From assembly GCA_902782875.1 (NCBI GenBank), contig CACZPE010000362.1, forward strand, positions 1 through 10,565: a DNA stretch of 10,565 bases. Direction: 5' to 3'. This DNA comes from an uncultured Ruminococcus sp. GTDB taxonomy: Bacteria; Bacillota_A; Clostridia; Oscillospirales; Ruminococcaceae. This document shows, piece after piece, positions 1-6,668 of this stretch. Every line of letters starts with the position of its first letter. The stretch's first letter is position 1. Below the pieces are notes generated by a model, which searched no databases, had not been told where the DNA came from, and saw only the letters and a list, made by a program, of their open reading frames with translations. A program made the translations under genes and the position numbers.

Positions 1-9
1 CATAGCCAT
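1..9 (-). CDS. Start of an unidentified gene, cut by the window edge
   Basis: Only three codons are visible, reading Met-Ala-Met, with ATG at 9-7 on the minus strand. The start is supported by a ribosome binding site, GAAAGAGG at 25-18, placed 8 bases before the ATG. It begins 39 bases after the stop of the lipoprotein gene and points the same way, so the two may be cotranscribed. Nothing can be said about the product. The second in-frame ATG at 3-1 is less well placed relative to the binding site. Confidence 0.4.
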
Positions 10-13
10 TTAT

Positions 14-45
14 GATACCTCTTTCGTATCGTACCCGTCGGGTAC
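14..45 (-). repeat. Two small inverted repeats between the lipoprotein gene and the next gene
   Basis: GTACCCG-T-CGGGTAC at 31-45 is a perfect 7-base-arm palindrome. Directly next to it, GATAC and GTATC at 14-18 and 26-30 can pair around a 7-base loop. On the minus strand that loop exposes part of the GAAAGAGG ribosome binding site of the next gene. No T tract follows, so this is not a classical terminator. It could be an intercistronic hairpin affecting mRNA stability or translation, or chance. The repeats are seen directly; any function is inference. Confidence 0.35.
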
Positions 46-48
46 ATC

Positions 49-522
49 TTATTTGTTCTCTTCCTTGCTTTCCGTATAGTCCACTACCTGATTATACAGA
101 TCCTGATCAAGAGGATATATGCCCACATCACCGAGCTCTGCAACGGTGGGATGTCTGTAGGTCTTTGTCCCCTGGCCGTCGGTGAGCAGAAGGTTGCCTT
201 CATCGTCAAAGGCCACTCTCACTCTGCCGCTGCCGTCCTCGCCGACCATCACGATATCGTCCCTGAGCTCGTACGGTGTCCTGTAAACATAGCCGGGGTA
301 TTTCTTTGACGGCTCATGCAGAGCCATAACATTGTCAGCGGTAAATTCCATAGCGTAGTAGTAATCGGTATCGGCAGAATCTGTCTGGAAGAACTCCGGA
401 CCGTCCATACTGCACCATACGCCGATTATCTTTGTCTTATACTCATCATAGTTTACTTTGTTGCTGCAGGCTGTAAAAATGCACATCACAGCCATTACAC
501 ACAAGAGCAGTCTTGTTTTCAA
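49..522 (-). CDS. Small predicted lipoprotein, possibly lipocalin-like
   Basis: A 157-residue protein not recognised as a named family. The N-terminus has a Lys/Arg pair and a hydrophobic stretch (residues 5-16) ending in F-T-A-C, so Cys19 is the likely lipidated residue. Phe at the -3 position is not ideal for a lipobox. The mature part has a G-V-W motif near residue 34, then alternating short beta-like segments such as AMEFTADNVMAL, PYELRDDIVMVG and RVAFDDEGNLLLTD, ending in a charged tail. This pattern suits a small lipocalin-like or NlpE-like beta-barrel, which is inference only. The start is TTG at 522, supported by AAGGGTGA 6 bases upstream; no ATG gives the signal sequence. The likely location is the outer face of the cytoplasmic membrane. 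It follows argG, separated by a terminator-like structure. Confidence 0.75.
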   Translation of the reverse strand: MKTRLLLCVMAVMCIFTACSNKVNYDEYKTKIIGVWCSMDGPEFFQTDSADTDYYYAMEFTADNVMALHEPSKKYPGYVYRTPYELRDDIVMVGEDGSGRVRVAFDDEGNLLLTDGQGTKTYRHPTVAELGDVGIYPLDQDLYNQVVDYTESKEENK

Positions 523-541
523 AGGATCTCACCCTTCTTTT

Positions 542-620
542 ATAAAAAATCTAAAAGCAAGTGCAGCGTAGCTGTATATCTACAGCTCCTTTAACACAGT
601 CTGGTGACGGCACTTGCTTT
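542..620 (-). terminator. Nested hairpin with T tract after argG
   Basis: An 11-bp perfect outer stem pairs AAAGCAAGTGC at 554-564 with GCACTTGCTTT at 610-620. Inside it lies a second perfect 7-bp hairpin, AGCTGTA (570-576) with TACAGCT (581-587), around a 4-base loop. Read on the minus strand, the outer stem is followed by TTTTAGATTTTTT at 554-542. That resembles an intrinsic terminator for argG transcripts with an unusually large, structured loop of 45 bases. It lies 25 bases beyond the argG stop and about 30 bases before the lipoprotein start, so it could also be a leader structure controlling the lipoprotein gene. A dispersed palindromic repeat unit is another reading. Confidence 0.7.
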
Positions 621-645
621 ATGGATTATTCTGTTTTAAAAGTTA

Positions 646-1875
646 TTACTTTCTCTTCTGATCGAGCTTAGCCTTTACATGAGTGGGAAGGCCGAAGATA
701 TTGATGAAGCCTGCTGCATCAGCCTGATCGTAAACCTCATCCTCGTCGAATGTAGCAACTTCCTCATCATAGAGAGTATAGGGAGATGTAACGCCTGCAT
801 TCATAACGTTGCCCTTGTAGAGCTTGAGCTTTACATCGCCTGTAACGGTCTTCTGGGTATCGTCAACGAAAGCGGAAAGTGCTTCCCTGAGAGGTGTGAA
901 CCACTGGCCGTTGTATACGAGATCAGCAAACTTGATGGAGAGATAGGACTTCATCCTTGTGGTCTCCTTGTCAAGGCATATGGTCTCGAGAGTATCGTGT
1001 GCCTTGTAGAGGATCGTTCCGCCGGGAGTCTCATATACGCCTCTGGACTTCATACCAACGAGACGGTTCTCAACGAGATCCATGAGGCCTATGCCGTTCT
1101 CGCCGCCGAGCTTGTTGAGATAGGATACGAGCTCTACGCCGTTCATTGTCTTGCCGTCAACAGCGGTGGGGATACCCTTTTCAAAATGTATGGTAACATA
1201 TGTAGCCTTGTCGGGAGCCTTCTCGGGAGAAACGCCGAGCTCAAGGAAGCCTTCCTTGTTGTACTGAGGCTCGTTTGCGGGATCCTCAAGATCGAGGCCC
1301 TCGTGGGAGAGATGCCAGATGTTCTTGTCCTTGGAATAGTTGGTCTCTCTTGTTATGCGCAGGGGGATATTGTGTGCCTCTGCATAGTCGATCTCCTGGT
1401 CTCTTGACTTGATGTCCCACTCTCTCCAGGGAGCGATGACAGCCATATCAGGAGCAAATGCCTTTATAGCCAGCTCGAAGCGGACCTGGTCGTTGCCCTT
1501 GCCTGTGCAGCCGTGGCATATAGCGTCTGCGCCTTCCTTGATAGCGATCTCTGCTATTCTCTTGGCGATGATGGGACGAGCAAAGGATGTACCGAGGAGG
1601 TACTTGCCCTCATATATAGCGCCTGCCTTGATGGTAGGATATACATAATCCTGGATGAATTCTTCCTTGAGGTCCTCGATATAGAGCTTGGAAGCACCTG
1701 TCTTTATAGCCTTTTCCTCGAGGCCGTCGAGCTCTGTGCCCTGACCTACGTCTGCGGATACTGCGATTACTTCACAGTTGTTATAGTTTTCCTTGAGCCA
1801 GGGAATGATTATGGATGTGTCAAGGCCGCCGGAATATGCGAGTACTACCTTTTTGATCTTGGACTTGTCTATCAT
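646..1875 (-). CDS. argG: Argininosuccinate synthase
   Basis: Catalyses the ATP-dependent joining of citrulline and aspartate to argininosuccinate, the next-to-last step of arginine synthesis in the cytoplasm. The 409-residue length is normal for the family. Visible family signatures are the N-type ATP pyrophosphatase loop AYSGGLDTS (13-21), the [14 protein letters not shown] block (121-134) and the WREWD segment (150-154). ATG at 1875 is preceded by a strong GGAGG, 9 bases away. The gene has its own near-consensus promoter, with ArgR-like boxes upstream, so arginine repression is likely. argH is not next to it here; the downstream gene is an unrelated lipoprotein behind a terminator-like hairpin. 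The reading frame is intact and the key motifs are present. Confidence 0.97.
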   Translation of the reverse strand: MIDKSKIKKVVLAYSGGLDTSIIIPWLKENYNNCEVIAVSADVGQGTELDGLEEKAIKTGASKLYIEDLKEEFIQDYVYPTIKAGAIYEGKYLLGTSFARPIIAKRIAEIAIKEGADAICHGCTGKGNDQVRFELAIKAFAPDMAVIAPWREWDIKSRDQEIDYAEAHNIPLRITRETNYSKDKNIWHLSHEGLDLEDPANEPQYNKEGFLELGVSPEKAPDKATYVTIHFEKGIPTAVDGKTMNGVELVSYLNKLGGENGIGLMDLVENRLVGMKSRGVYETPGGTILYKAHDTLETICLDKETTRMKSYLSIKFADLVYNGQWFTPLREALSAFVDDTQKTVTGDVKLKLYKGNVMNAGVTSPYTLYDEEVATFDEDEVYDQADAAGFINIFGLPTHVKAKLDQKRK

Positions 1876-1892
1876 TGTTATTACCTCCGAAA

Positions 1893-1915
1893 AATCAGTT
1901 TCTCAAAAACTGATT
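1893..1915 (-). promoter_or_regulatory. Inverted repeat overlapping the predicted argG transcription start
   Basis: AATCAGTTT (1893-1901) and AAACTGATT (1907-1915) are perfect 9-base arms around a 5-base loop. The predicted argG transcription start, about 7 bases after the -10 box, falls near 1912, inside the first arm. On the minus strand the repeat is followed by five T residues and then the GGAGG ribosome binding site. It may be an operator over the start site, a 5' stabilising hairpin, or a weak terminator for transcripts reading in from nspC. The sequence does not settle which. Confidence 0.5.
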
Positions 1916-1918
1916 ATT

Positions 1919-1946
1919 ATTATACGCTTCTTTTTTCAAATGTCAA
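1919..1946 (-). promoter_or_regulatory. argG promoter, sigma-A type
   Basis: On the minus strand, TTGACA (1946-1941) and TATAAT (1924-1919) match the -35 and -10 consensus exactly and are separated by 16 bases. The predicted start near 1912 gives a short leader of about 37 bases before the argG ATG. This is the strongest promoter sequence in the window. Confidence 0.88.
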
Positions 1947-1954
1947 GTGTTTTC

Positions 1955-2028
1955 TGCATATTTTTTCAAAAATACGGTTTTTATTCACTAAATATGCAGT
2001 TTTTAATGTATATTTTCATTTTTATGCA
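1955..2028 (-). promoter_or_regulatory. Candidate ArgR/AhrC operator array upstream of argG
   Basis: Compared with a 14-base Gram-positive ARG box core of the form TGAATAAAAATKCA, the minus strand gives TGAAAAAATATGCA at 1968-1955 (12 of 14), TGAATAAAAACCGT at 1987-1974 (10 of 14) and TGCATAAAAATGAA at 2028-2015 (12 of 14). A poor match near 1995-2008 would fill the gap. Start positions of 1955, 1974, about 1995 and 2015 are roughly 20 bases apart, close to two helical turns. The nearest box abuts the -35 region of argG. The DNA is very AT-rich, which raises the chance of false matches, so this is a candidate supported by position and gene identity. Confidence 0.45.
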
Positions 2029-2041
2029 GTATATACTGTAT
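2024..2041. repeat. Palindrome just beyond the nspC stop
   Basis: CAGTATATACTG at 2027-2038 is a perfect 12-base palindrome, and it extends to 18 bases (2024-2041) with one mismatched pair. It starts three bases after the nspC stop codon. As RNA it could fold, but no T tract follows on the minus strand, so it is a poor intrinsic terminator. It overlaps the last ArgR-like box and might instead be a protein-binding site at the far end of the argG control region. Confidence 0.4.
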
Positions 2042-2043
2042 AT

Positions 2044-3180
2044 TTATGAAAGCCGCATACGGAAATCTTCATACCCGAACTTCCTGATAAGCTCTGTGCC
2101 CTCATCATCCGCCGTATATATCCAGGGAAGGCCTATACCGTTGAAGGTATTGTTCTTGCACATGGTATATATCGCCATATCTCCGAACACGAGCCTGTCG
2201 CCCGGCGATATCTGCCTGTCGAATGAGTATGTGCCGATAACATCGCCTGCAAGGCACGTCGCCGCACCTATGCGGTATGTATATTTCTTCTCGTCCTCTT
2301 CGCCAGAGCCCCAGAGAGGCGGGCGGTACGGCATTTCGAGCACATCGGGCATATGACATGCGGCAGAGGCGTCGGTTATCACATGAGTGATGCCTCCCGA
2401 TGTGAACACATCGAGCACCTCTGTCACAAGATAGCCTGCATCCAGGGCATGAGCCTCGCCCGGTTCAAGATATACCTCAACATCCCAGGTGCGCCTGAAG
2501 CTGTCTATAATCCTGCACAGCCTGTCGGTATCATATCCTTCCTTTGTGATATGATGACCGCCGCCGAAATTCACCCATTTCAGCCCGTCAAGATATCTGC
2601 CGAAGGATTTTTCAAAATGGGGGATGGTCCTTTCGAGCACATCGGCGCCCTGTTCGCACATGGTGTGAAAATGCAGTCCGGATATGCCGTCACATTCGCT
2701 GATGTCAAAGTCCTCCGCTCTCGTGCCGAGTCTTGACGTAGGCGAACACGGATCGTATATCGCGGTCTCCACCTCGGAGTATCCGGGATTTACCCTGATG
2801 CCGCATTCCGCATTCTTTACCCTGTCTTTAAACCGTCTGTACTGCGCAGGGGTGTTGAATATGATATGGTCGCATATCTGTGCTATCCTGTCAAACTCGC
2901 TGTCACGGTATGCGGGGGAATAGATATGCACCTGTCTGTCGGGCATCTCCTCCGCACCGAGCATCGCCTCATAAAGGCCGCTTGCTGTCGTACCGTCGAT
3001 ATATTCCGACATCATCGGATACAGCGAGAACATGGAAAAAGCCTTCTGAGCAAGCAGTATCTTAGCCCCCGTGCGCCGTCTTATACCGTCGAGCTCCTTC
3101 ATATTACGCTCTATAAGGCGCTTGTCAACAACATAGCACGGGGTATGCAGCGAGCTTTTATCAAAACGTGGAGTGTTCAT
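2044..3180 (-). CDS. nspC: Carboxynorspermidine/carboxyspermidine decarboxylase
   Basis: A PLP enzyme of the alanine-racemase-fold decarboxylases that removes CO2 from carboxyspermidine or carboxynorspermidine to give spermidine or norspermidine. In this alternative pathway the aminopropyl group comes from aspartate semialdehyde rather than S-adenosylmethionine. The 378-residue length is normal. Visible family features are the PLP lysine in AQKAF (Lys46), HFHTMCE (170-176), the GGGHH phosphate loop (206-210), EPGEA (239-243), ACHMPDVLEMPYRP (274-287) and the MCKNNTFNG block near 340-348. Its usual partner, carboxynorspermidine dehydrogenase, is not in the window. The start ATG overlaps the stop of the DUF896 gene by 4 bases, which suggests coupled translation. 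Which polyamine is made cannot be told from sequence. Confidence 0.93.
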   Translation of the reverse strand: MNTPRFDKSSLHTPCYVVDKRLIERNMKELDGIRRRTGAKILLAQKAFSMFSLYPMMSEYIDGTTASGLYEAMLGAEEMPDRQVHIYSPAYRDSEFDRIAQICDHIIFNTPAQYRRFKDRVKNAECGIRVNPGYSEVETAIYDPCSPTSRLGTRAEDFDISECDGISGLHFHTMCEQGADVLERTIPHFEKSFGRYLDGLKWVNFGGGHHITKEGYDTDRLCRIIDSFRRTWDVEVYLEPGEAHALDAGYLVTEVLDVFTSGGITHVITDASAACHMPDVLEMPYRPPLWGSGEEDEKKYTYRIGAATCLAGDVIGTYSFDRQISPGDRLVFGDMAIYTMCKNNTFNGIGLPWIYTADDEGTELIRKFGYEDFRMRLS

Positions 3181-3362
3181 TTATCCTCCGTTTTCTTATC
3201 TACTATCTCGATATTATCGAGCTGAGAGGTGAGATTTCTCACAACTCCCGCCCTGTATTCATCCCTGAGAGCCTGCTGCTCGGCCTTTTCCTCAAGAGTG
3301 AGACCTATGGTGCGCTGTTTTCTCGCAAGCTCATTGATGCGGTCGATCTTTTCCTTTGTCAT
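3177..3362 (-). CDS. DUF896 (YnzC-like) small protein
   Basis: A 61-residue, highly charged, mainly helical protein. The pattern IDRINELARKQRTIGLTLEE followed by EQQALRDEYRAGVVRNL is characteristic of DUF896, whose members such as Bacillus subtilis YnzC are two-helix hairpins. YnzC is encoded with the SOS gene yneA, but no molecular function is established for the family. It is slightly shorter than YnzC and has a Lys/Glu/Asp-rich tail. No signal peptide or membrane segment is present, so it is presumably cytoplasmic. It sits between tmcAL (1-base overlap, TAATG) and nspC (4-base overlap), so it is almost certainly translated from the same message. No LexA-like box is seen nearby, so SOS control is not supported here. 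Confidence 0.9.
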   Translation of the reverse strand: MTKEKIDRINELARKQRTIGLTLEEKAEQQALRDEYRAGVVRNLTSQLDNIEIVDKKTEDK

Positions 3363-4768
3363 TATTCTTCTCCGTCCGTTTCGCTGTCCTCAACGGGAGT
3401 ATCCTTTATCTCATCTGCAGGGGCTTCCATCTTTATAGCCTGTCTTCTCTCAAACTCCTCGCGGTCTGCCTTTCTTGCAGCCTCTACCTCTTCTGCGGTG
3501 CCTGAGTGTGCTGTGGTCTTGAGATCAGCGGGAAGCTCTGAAACGAAGCCCTCGATCTTCTCAAAGGTTATGGGAGTGGTGAAGTCCATACCGCTGGGTC
3601 TGATATTTCTCGAGCCGAGTACATAGATATCGCTTGATACTGTAGTCATGCTGGCTGTGCGTATGGTGCGCTGGTTTTCCTTGCTGACAAAATCCTTGAG
3701 GGAGGAGCTGAAGGGGATGGAAAGACCGTCCTCGGGCAGGGAGCCTGCGAGCTTGAGTATATCCGCACCTCTGTCATTGAGTGCAAGTATCCTTCCATAA
3801 AGGGGAGGAACCTTGAGATCATCAACCTTTATGCCGAGCATAAGGCTGAACAGCGCTCTCTTTATCCTTGCCATGGGATATGCCTTGGTCTTTATCTTTT
3901 CAAGCAGATCCTCCAGGGAATTTGCAGCTCTTGCAGCCTGGAATATCCTGTTGCCGAGCGCCTGATCCACATCGGGTGTGGTGAAGAGCTCCTGAGGAGA
4001 TACGGTGCGCAGTCTGTAAAGCAGTACCCTCTCAAAATTCTCAAACCAGCAGAGAAGATCGTGCTCATCATATTCGGTAACAGCATCGTGAGTATCCTTG
4101 GGAACGAATGCGGAGAAGTCCTCGCCGTCATCTATGAGCCTGCGGATATACTCACCGCTTGCGATGGTATCGGAATGTCCCTCGCCGTCGTGATCGGCGC
4201 CTGTGCGCTTTATAACCACGGGCTTTATCTTCTCTTCGAGCTTGAGAAGCTTAAGGGCCTTGAGATACTCAATAGCAAGTATATTATTGGGAGAATCGAG
4301 AAGCTCTGACATTGCAGGGCCGTACTTGAGTGCAACGAGCTGCTGTATAGCTGCAGGATAGGTCATGCCCTGCTCCATGAGGGGCTTGAGATTATCTGCG
4401 GTGGAAAGCTCCCTAACCGCATCTGCGCACTTTTTCAGTGCTTCGATGTCATCGCATTCCGCACCGAAGGAGATACCCTCAACGCAGCGCAGTGCGCCGA
4501 GCATCATAACGCCCGAACGCGCAAACATCTCCGCATTTGCAAGGCTGTACTGCACGGGCATCTCGATAACGAGATCGACACCGTTTCTTACAGCGATCTT
4601 TGCTCTGGCAAACTTGTCGAGAAGAGCAGGCTCGCCTCTCTGAACATAGTTGCCGCTCATGATGGCAACGATATGATCAGCGCCTGTCAGTTCCTTGGTC
4701 TTCTCGATCTGATAGATGTGTCCGTTGTGGAAGGGGTTGTATTCGCATATGATACCATAGGTCTTCAT
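3362..4768 (-). CDS. tmcAL: tRNA(Met) cytidine acetate ligase
   Basis: TmcAL (YlbM family) uses ATP and acetate to form N4-acetylcytidine at the wobble base of elongator tRNA-Met, which helps the tRNA read AUG and not AUA. The N-terminus has the nucleotidyltransferase signature GIICEYNPFHNGH (5-17) with the H-x-G-H motif at 14-17. MSGNYVQRGEPAL (37-49), LDSPNNILAIEYLKAL (157-172), the RTGADHD segment (188-194) and ASGEYIRRL (203-211) follow. The protein is 468 residues, about 50 longer than the roughly 415 of Bacillus TmcAL. The extra part is a charged, low-complexity tail from about residue 420, rich in Glu, Asp, Lys and Arg. The start ATG has AAAGGA about 10 bases upstream. The gene lies 30 bases after lysA, and its stop overlaps the DUF896 start by one base. 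Confidence 0.92.
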   Translation of the reverse strand: MKTYGIICEYNPFHNGHIYQIEKTKELTGADHIVAIMSGNYVQRGEPALLDKFARAKIAVRNGVDLVIEMPVQYSLANAEMFARSGVMMLGALRCVEGISFGAECDDIEALKKCADAVRELSTADNLKPLMEQGMTYPAAIQQLVALKYGPAMSELLDSPNNILAIEYLKALKLLKLEEKIKPVVIKRTGADHDGEGHSDTIASGEYIRRLIDDGEDFSAFVPKDTHDAVTEYDEHDLLCWFENFERVLLYRLRTVSPQELFTTPDVDQALGNRIFQAARAANSLEDLLEKIKTKAYPMARIKRALFSLMLGIKVDDLKVPPLYGRILALNDRGADILKLAGSLPEDGLSIPFSSSLKDFVSKENQRTIRTASMTTVSSDIYVLGSRNIRPSGMDFTTPITFEKIEGFVSELPADLKTTAHSGTAEEVEAARKADREEFERRQAIKMEAPADEIKDTPVEDSETDGEE

Positions 4769-4798
4769 TGGTTCTCTGTCCTTTCGTTTTTCCTGTTA

Positions 4799-6085
4799 TC
4801 AAACATCGTTTATGCACATATCTTCAAAGGTCTCGCGGCGCACAACGACTCTTGATGCTCCGTTATTGACCATGACTACTGCGGCATTGGGCACGCGGTT
4901 GTAGTGGGATGCCATGGAATAGTTGTATGCGCCTGTTGCGAGTATCGCAACGATATCGCCTGCCTCTGCATGCTGCAGCGGCATATTCTCACCGATAAGG
5001 TCGCCCGATTCACAGGTGCGGCCCGCTATGGTGACGATCTCATCCTTGGGCTGATCCGCCTTGTTTGCAACCTCTGCGGTATACTCAGACTTGTAGAGCG
5101 CGTATCTCGGATTGTCGGGCATGCCGCCGTCAATGCCGACATATGTGCGTATACCGGGGATTATCTTGCGTGAGCCCACGGTATACAGGGTTATACCTGC
5201 AGGCGCCGCTATAGAGCGTCCGGGCTCTATCATAATGAAGGGCATATCCAGGCTGTACTTCTCGCAGCACTCCTTAACCCTTGCGGATACTCTCTTCATA
5301 TAATCACCGTAGGGAACGGGTATATCCTTTTCGGTATACTTTATGCCGAAGCCTCCGCCGAGGCTGAGATCCTTTATTACGATGCCCTCATCGCGCAGCT
5401 TTGCGATAAAGTCGAACATTACCTCCGCTGCCTTTTCAAACGGTGCGATATCATGTATCTGCGAACCGATATGACAGTGTACTCCCGCAAGCTCTATGCC
5501 CGCAAGCTGATTTACCTCAAGGGCAGCTGCGAATGCCTCGCCTGTCTCAATGGCAAAGCCGAACTTGGAGTCGATCTGTCCTGTCATTACAGCTTCAAAG
5601 GTATGGGCTTCAACGCCGGGCTTGAGTCTGAGCATTACCTTTGCAGTCTTGTTCTTGGATACCGCTATTGCGGATATGCGGTACAGCTCCTCGATATTGT
5701 CGCAGGTGATCCTGCCGACACCGTTGTCTATGGCGTAGGCTATCTCCTCGTCCTTCTTGTTGTTGCTCGTGAATACTATCCTCTCTGCAGGGAATCCTGC
5801 GGAAAGCGCGGTGTATATCTCACCGCCCGATACAGTATCAAGGCCTATGCCCTCATCGTTCATTATCCTGCACATTTCCTTGCAGCAGAACGCCTTTGTA
5901 GCATAGCACACCATGCCTTTGCCGCCGTAGCACTCGTCTATGGAGGTCTTGAATTCGCGGCAAGCCTGTCTGATCACATTCTCGTCCATTACATAAAGGG
6001 GAGTGCCGTATTCAGCCGCCAGGCTGACGGTATCAGCACCGCCCGCCATAAGATGTCCGTTCTCTACCGAAAGTCCGTTTGTCAT
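4799..6085 (-). CDS. lysA: Diaminopimelate decarboxylase
   Basis: Decarboxylates meso-diaminopimelate to L-lysine, the last step of lysine synthesis, so it also influences how much diaminopimelate is left for peptidoglycan. It is a fold-III PLP enzyme. With numbering from the chosen start, the PLP lysine lies in YATKAF (Lys64); HCHIGSQI follows at 203-210, GGGFG at 243-247, EPGRS at 287-291, the CESGD active-site motif at 358-362 and GAYNYSMASHYN at 385-396. The length of 428 is typical. I chose ATG at 6085 because GGGTGA lies 5 bases upstream and it sits one base after the engB stop (TGA-T-ATG). A GTG at 6094 would add three residues and overlap engB, with a weaker ribosome binding site. Downstream, tmcAL starts after 30 bases. 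Confidence 0.95.
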   Translation of the reverse strand: MTNGLSVENGHLMAGGADTVSLAAEYGTPLYVMDENVIRQACREFKTSIDECYGGKGMVCYATKAFCCKEMCRIMNDEGIGLDTVSGGEIYTALSAGFPAERIVFTSNNKKDEEIAYAIDNGVGRITCDNIEELYRISAIAVSKNKTAKVMLRLKPGVEAHTFEAVMTGQIDSKFGFAIETGEAFAAALEVNQLAGIELAGVHCHIGSQIHDIAPFEKAAEVMFDFIAKLRDEGIVIKDLSLGGGFGIKYTEKDIPVPYGDYMKRVSARVKECCEKYSLDMPFIMIEPGRSIAAPAGITLYTVGSRKIIPGIRTYVGIDGGMPDNPRYALYKSEYTAEVANKADQPKDEIVTIAGRTCESGDLIGENMPLQHAEAGDIVAILATGAYNYSMASHYNRVPNAAVVMVNNGASRVVVRRETFEDMCINDV

Positions 6086-6086
6086 A

Positions 6087-6668
6087 TCATTCACCCAATT
6101 CTGTTATAATATCTCTTATCTGCTCCGCTCCCTCACCTGTCTGGGCGGAGAAAACTATATGAGTAATCTCGTCAAAGTACGGTATCTCCTCTGCAAAGCC
6201 CGCCATACGTTCCTCACGTTCGCGCTTCGAGAGCTTGTCCGCCTTTGTGAATACTATTGCAAAGGGTATCTCGCTTTGTATCATGAAGTCTATCATCTGC
6301 ATATCATCCGCAGTCGGAGGATGGCGCATATCTATAAGCTGGAATATAAGCGCCAGCTCCCTGCTGTCGTGCAGATACCCCTCGATGAGCCCCGACCATC
6401 TCTGCTTGTCGGATTTGGCGACCTTCGCATAGCCGTAGCCGGGAAGATCGACCAGGTATATGCCGTCAAGGGTATAAAAGTTTATTGTGGCTGTCTTGCC
6501 GGGTACCGATGATACCCTGGCAAGATTCTTGCGGTTCATTATCTTGTTTATCAACGAGGACTTGCCCACATTGGAGCGCCCCGCAAAAGCTATCTCCGTC
6601 CTGTCGGACGGGGGAAGCTGATGATATTCGCCGTAGCTCCTGAAAAATTCCGCTTTGGTAAAATCCAT
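6087..6668 (-). CDS. engB: Ribosome biogenesis GTP-binding protein EngB/YsxC
   Basis: A cytoplasmic GTPase of the TrmE-Era-EngA-EngB-Septin class needed for late assembly of the 50S ribosomal subunit. At 193 residues it is a single G domain of the usual size. All motifs are present: G1 GRSNVGKSS (30-38), the G2 threonine at about 59 after PGKTAT, G3 DLPGYG (74-79), G4 TKAD (141-144) and G5 SAQTG (174-178). Its start overlaps the lon stop by one base (TGATG), with AAAGGTGG upstream inside the end of lon. The lon-engB order is widely kept in Firmicutes (lonA-ysxC in Bacillus), which supports both calls. The gene is known as ysxC in Bacillus and yihA in Escherichia coli. Confidence 0.96.
   Translation of the reverse strand: MDFTKAEFFRSYGEYHQLPPSDRTEIAFAGRSNVGKSSLINKIMNRKNLARVSSVPGKTATINFYTLDGIYLVDLPGYGYAKVAKSDKQRWSGLIEGYLHDSRELALIFQLIDMRHPPTADDMQMIDFMIQSEIPFAIVFTKADKLSKREREERMAGFAEEIPYFDEITHIVFSAQTGEGAEQIRDIITELGE

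Noticed and set aside
679..1407. Open frame of 242 codons on the plus strand opposite argG
   Set aside because: It is the complement of conserved ArgG sequence and shows no protein features of its own.
5453..6109. Long open frame on the plus strand opposite lysA
   Set aside because: It is antisense to a complete LysA with all catalytic motifs. Its translation is Cys/Leu/Tyr-rich with no recognisable domain, as expected for a shadow frame.
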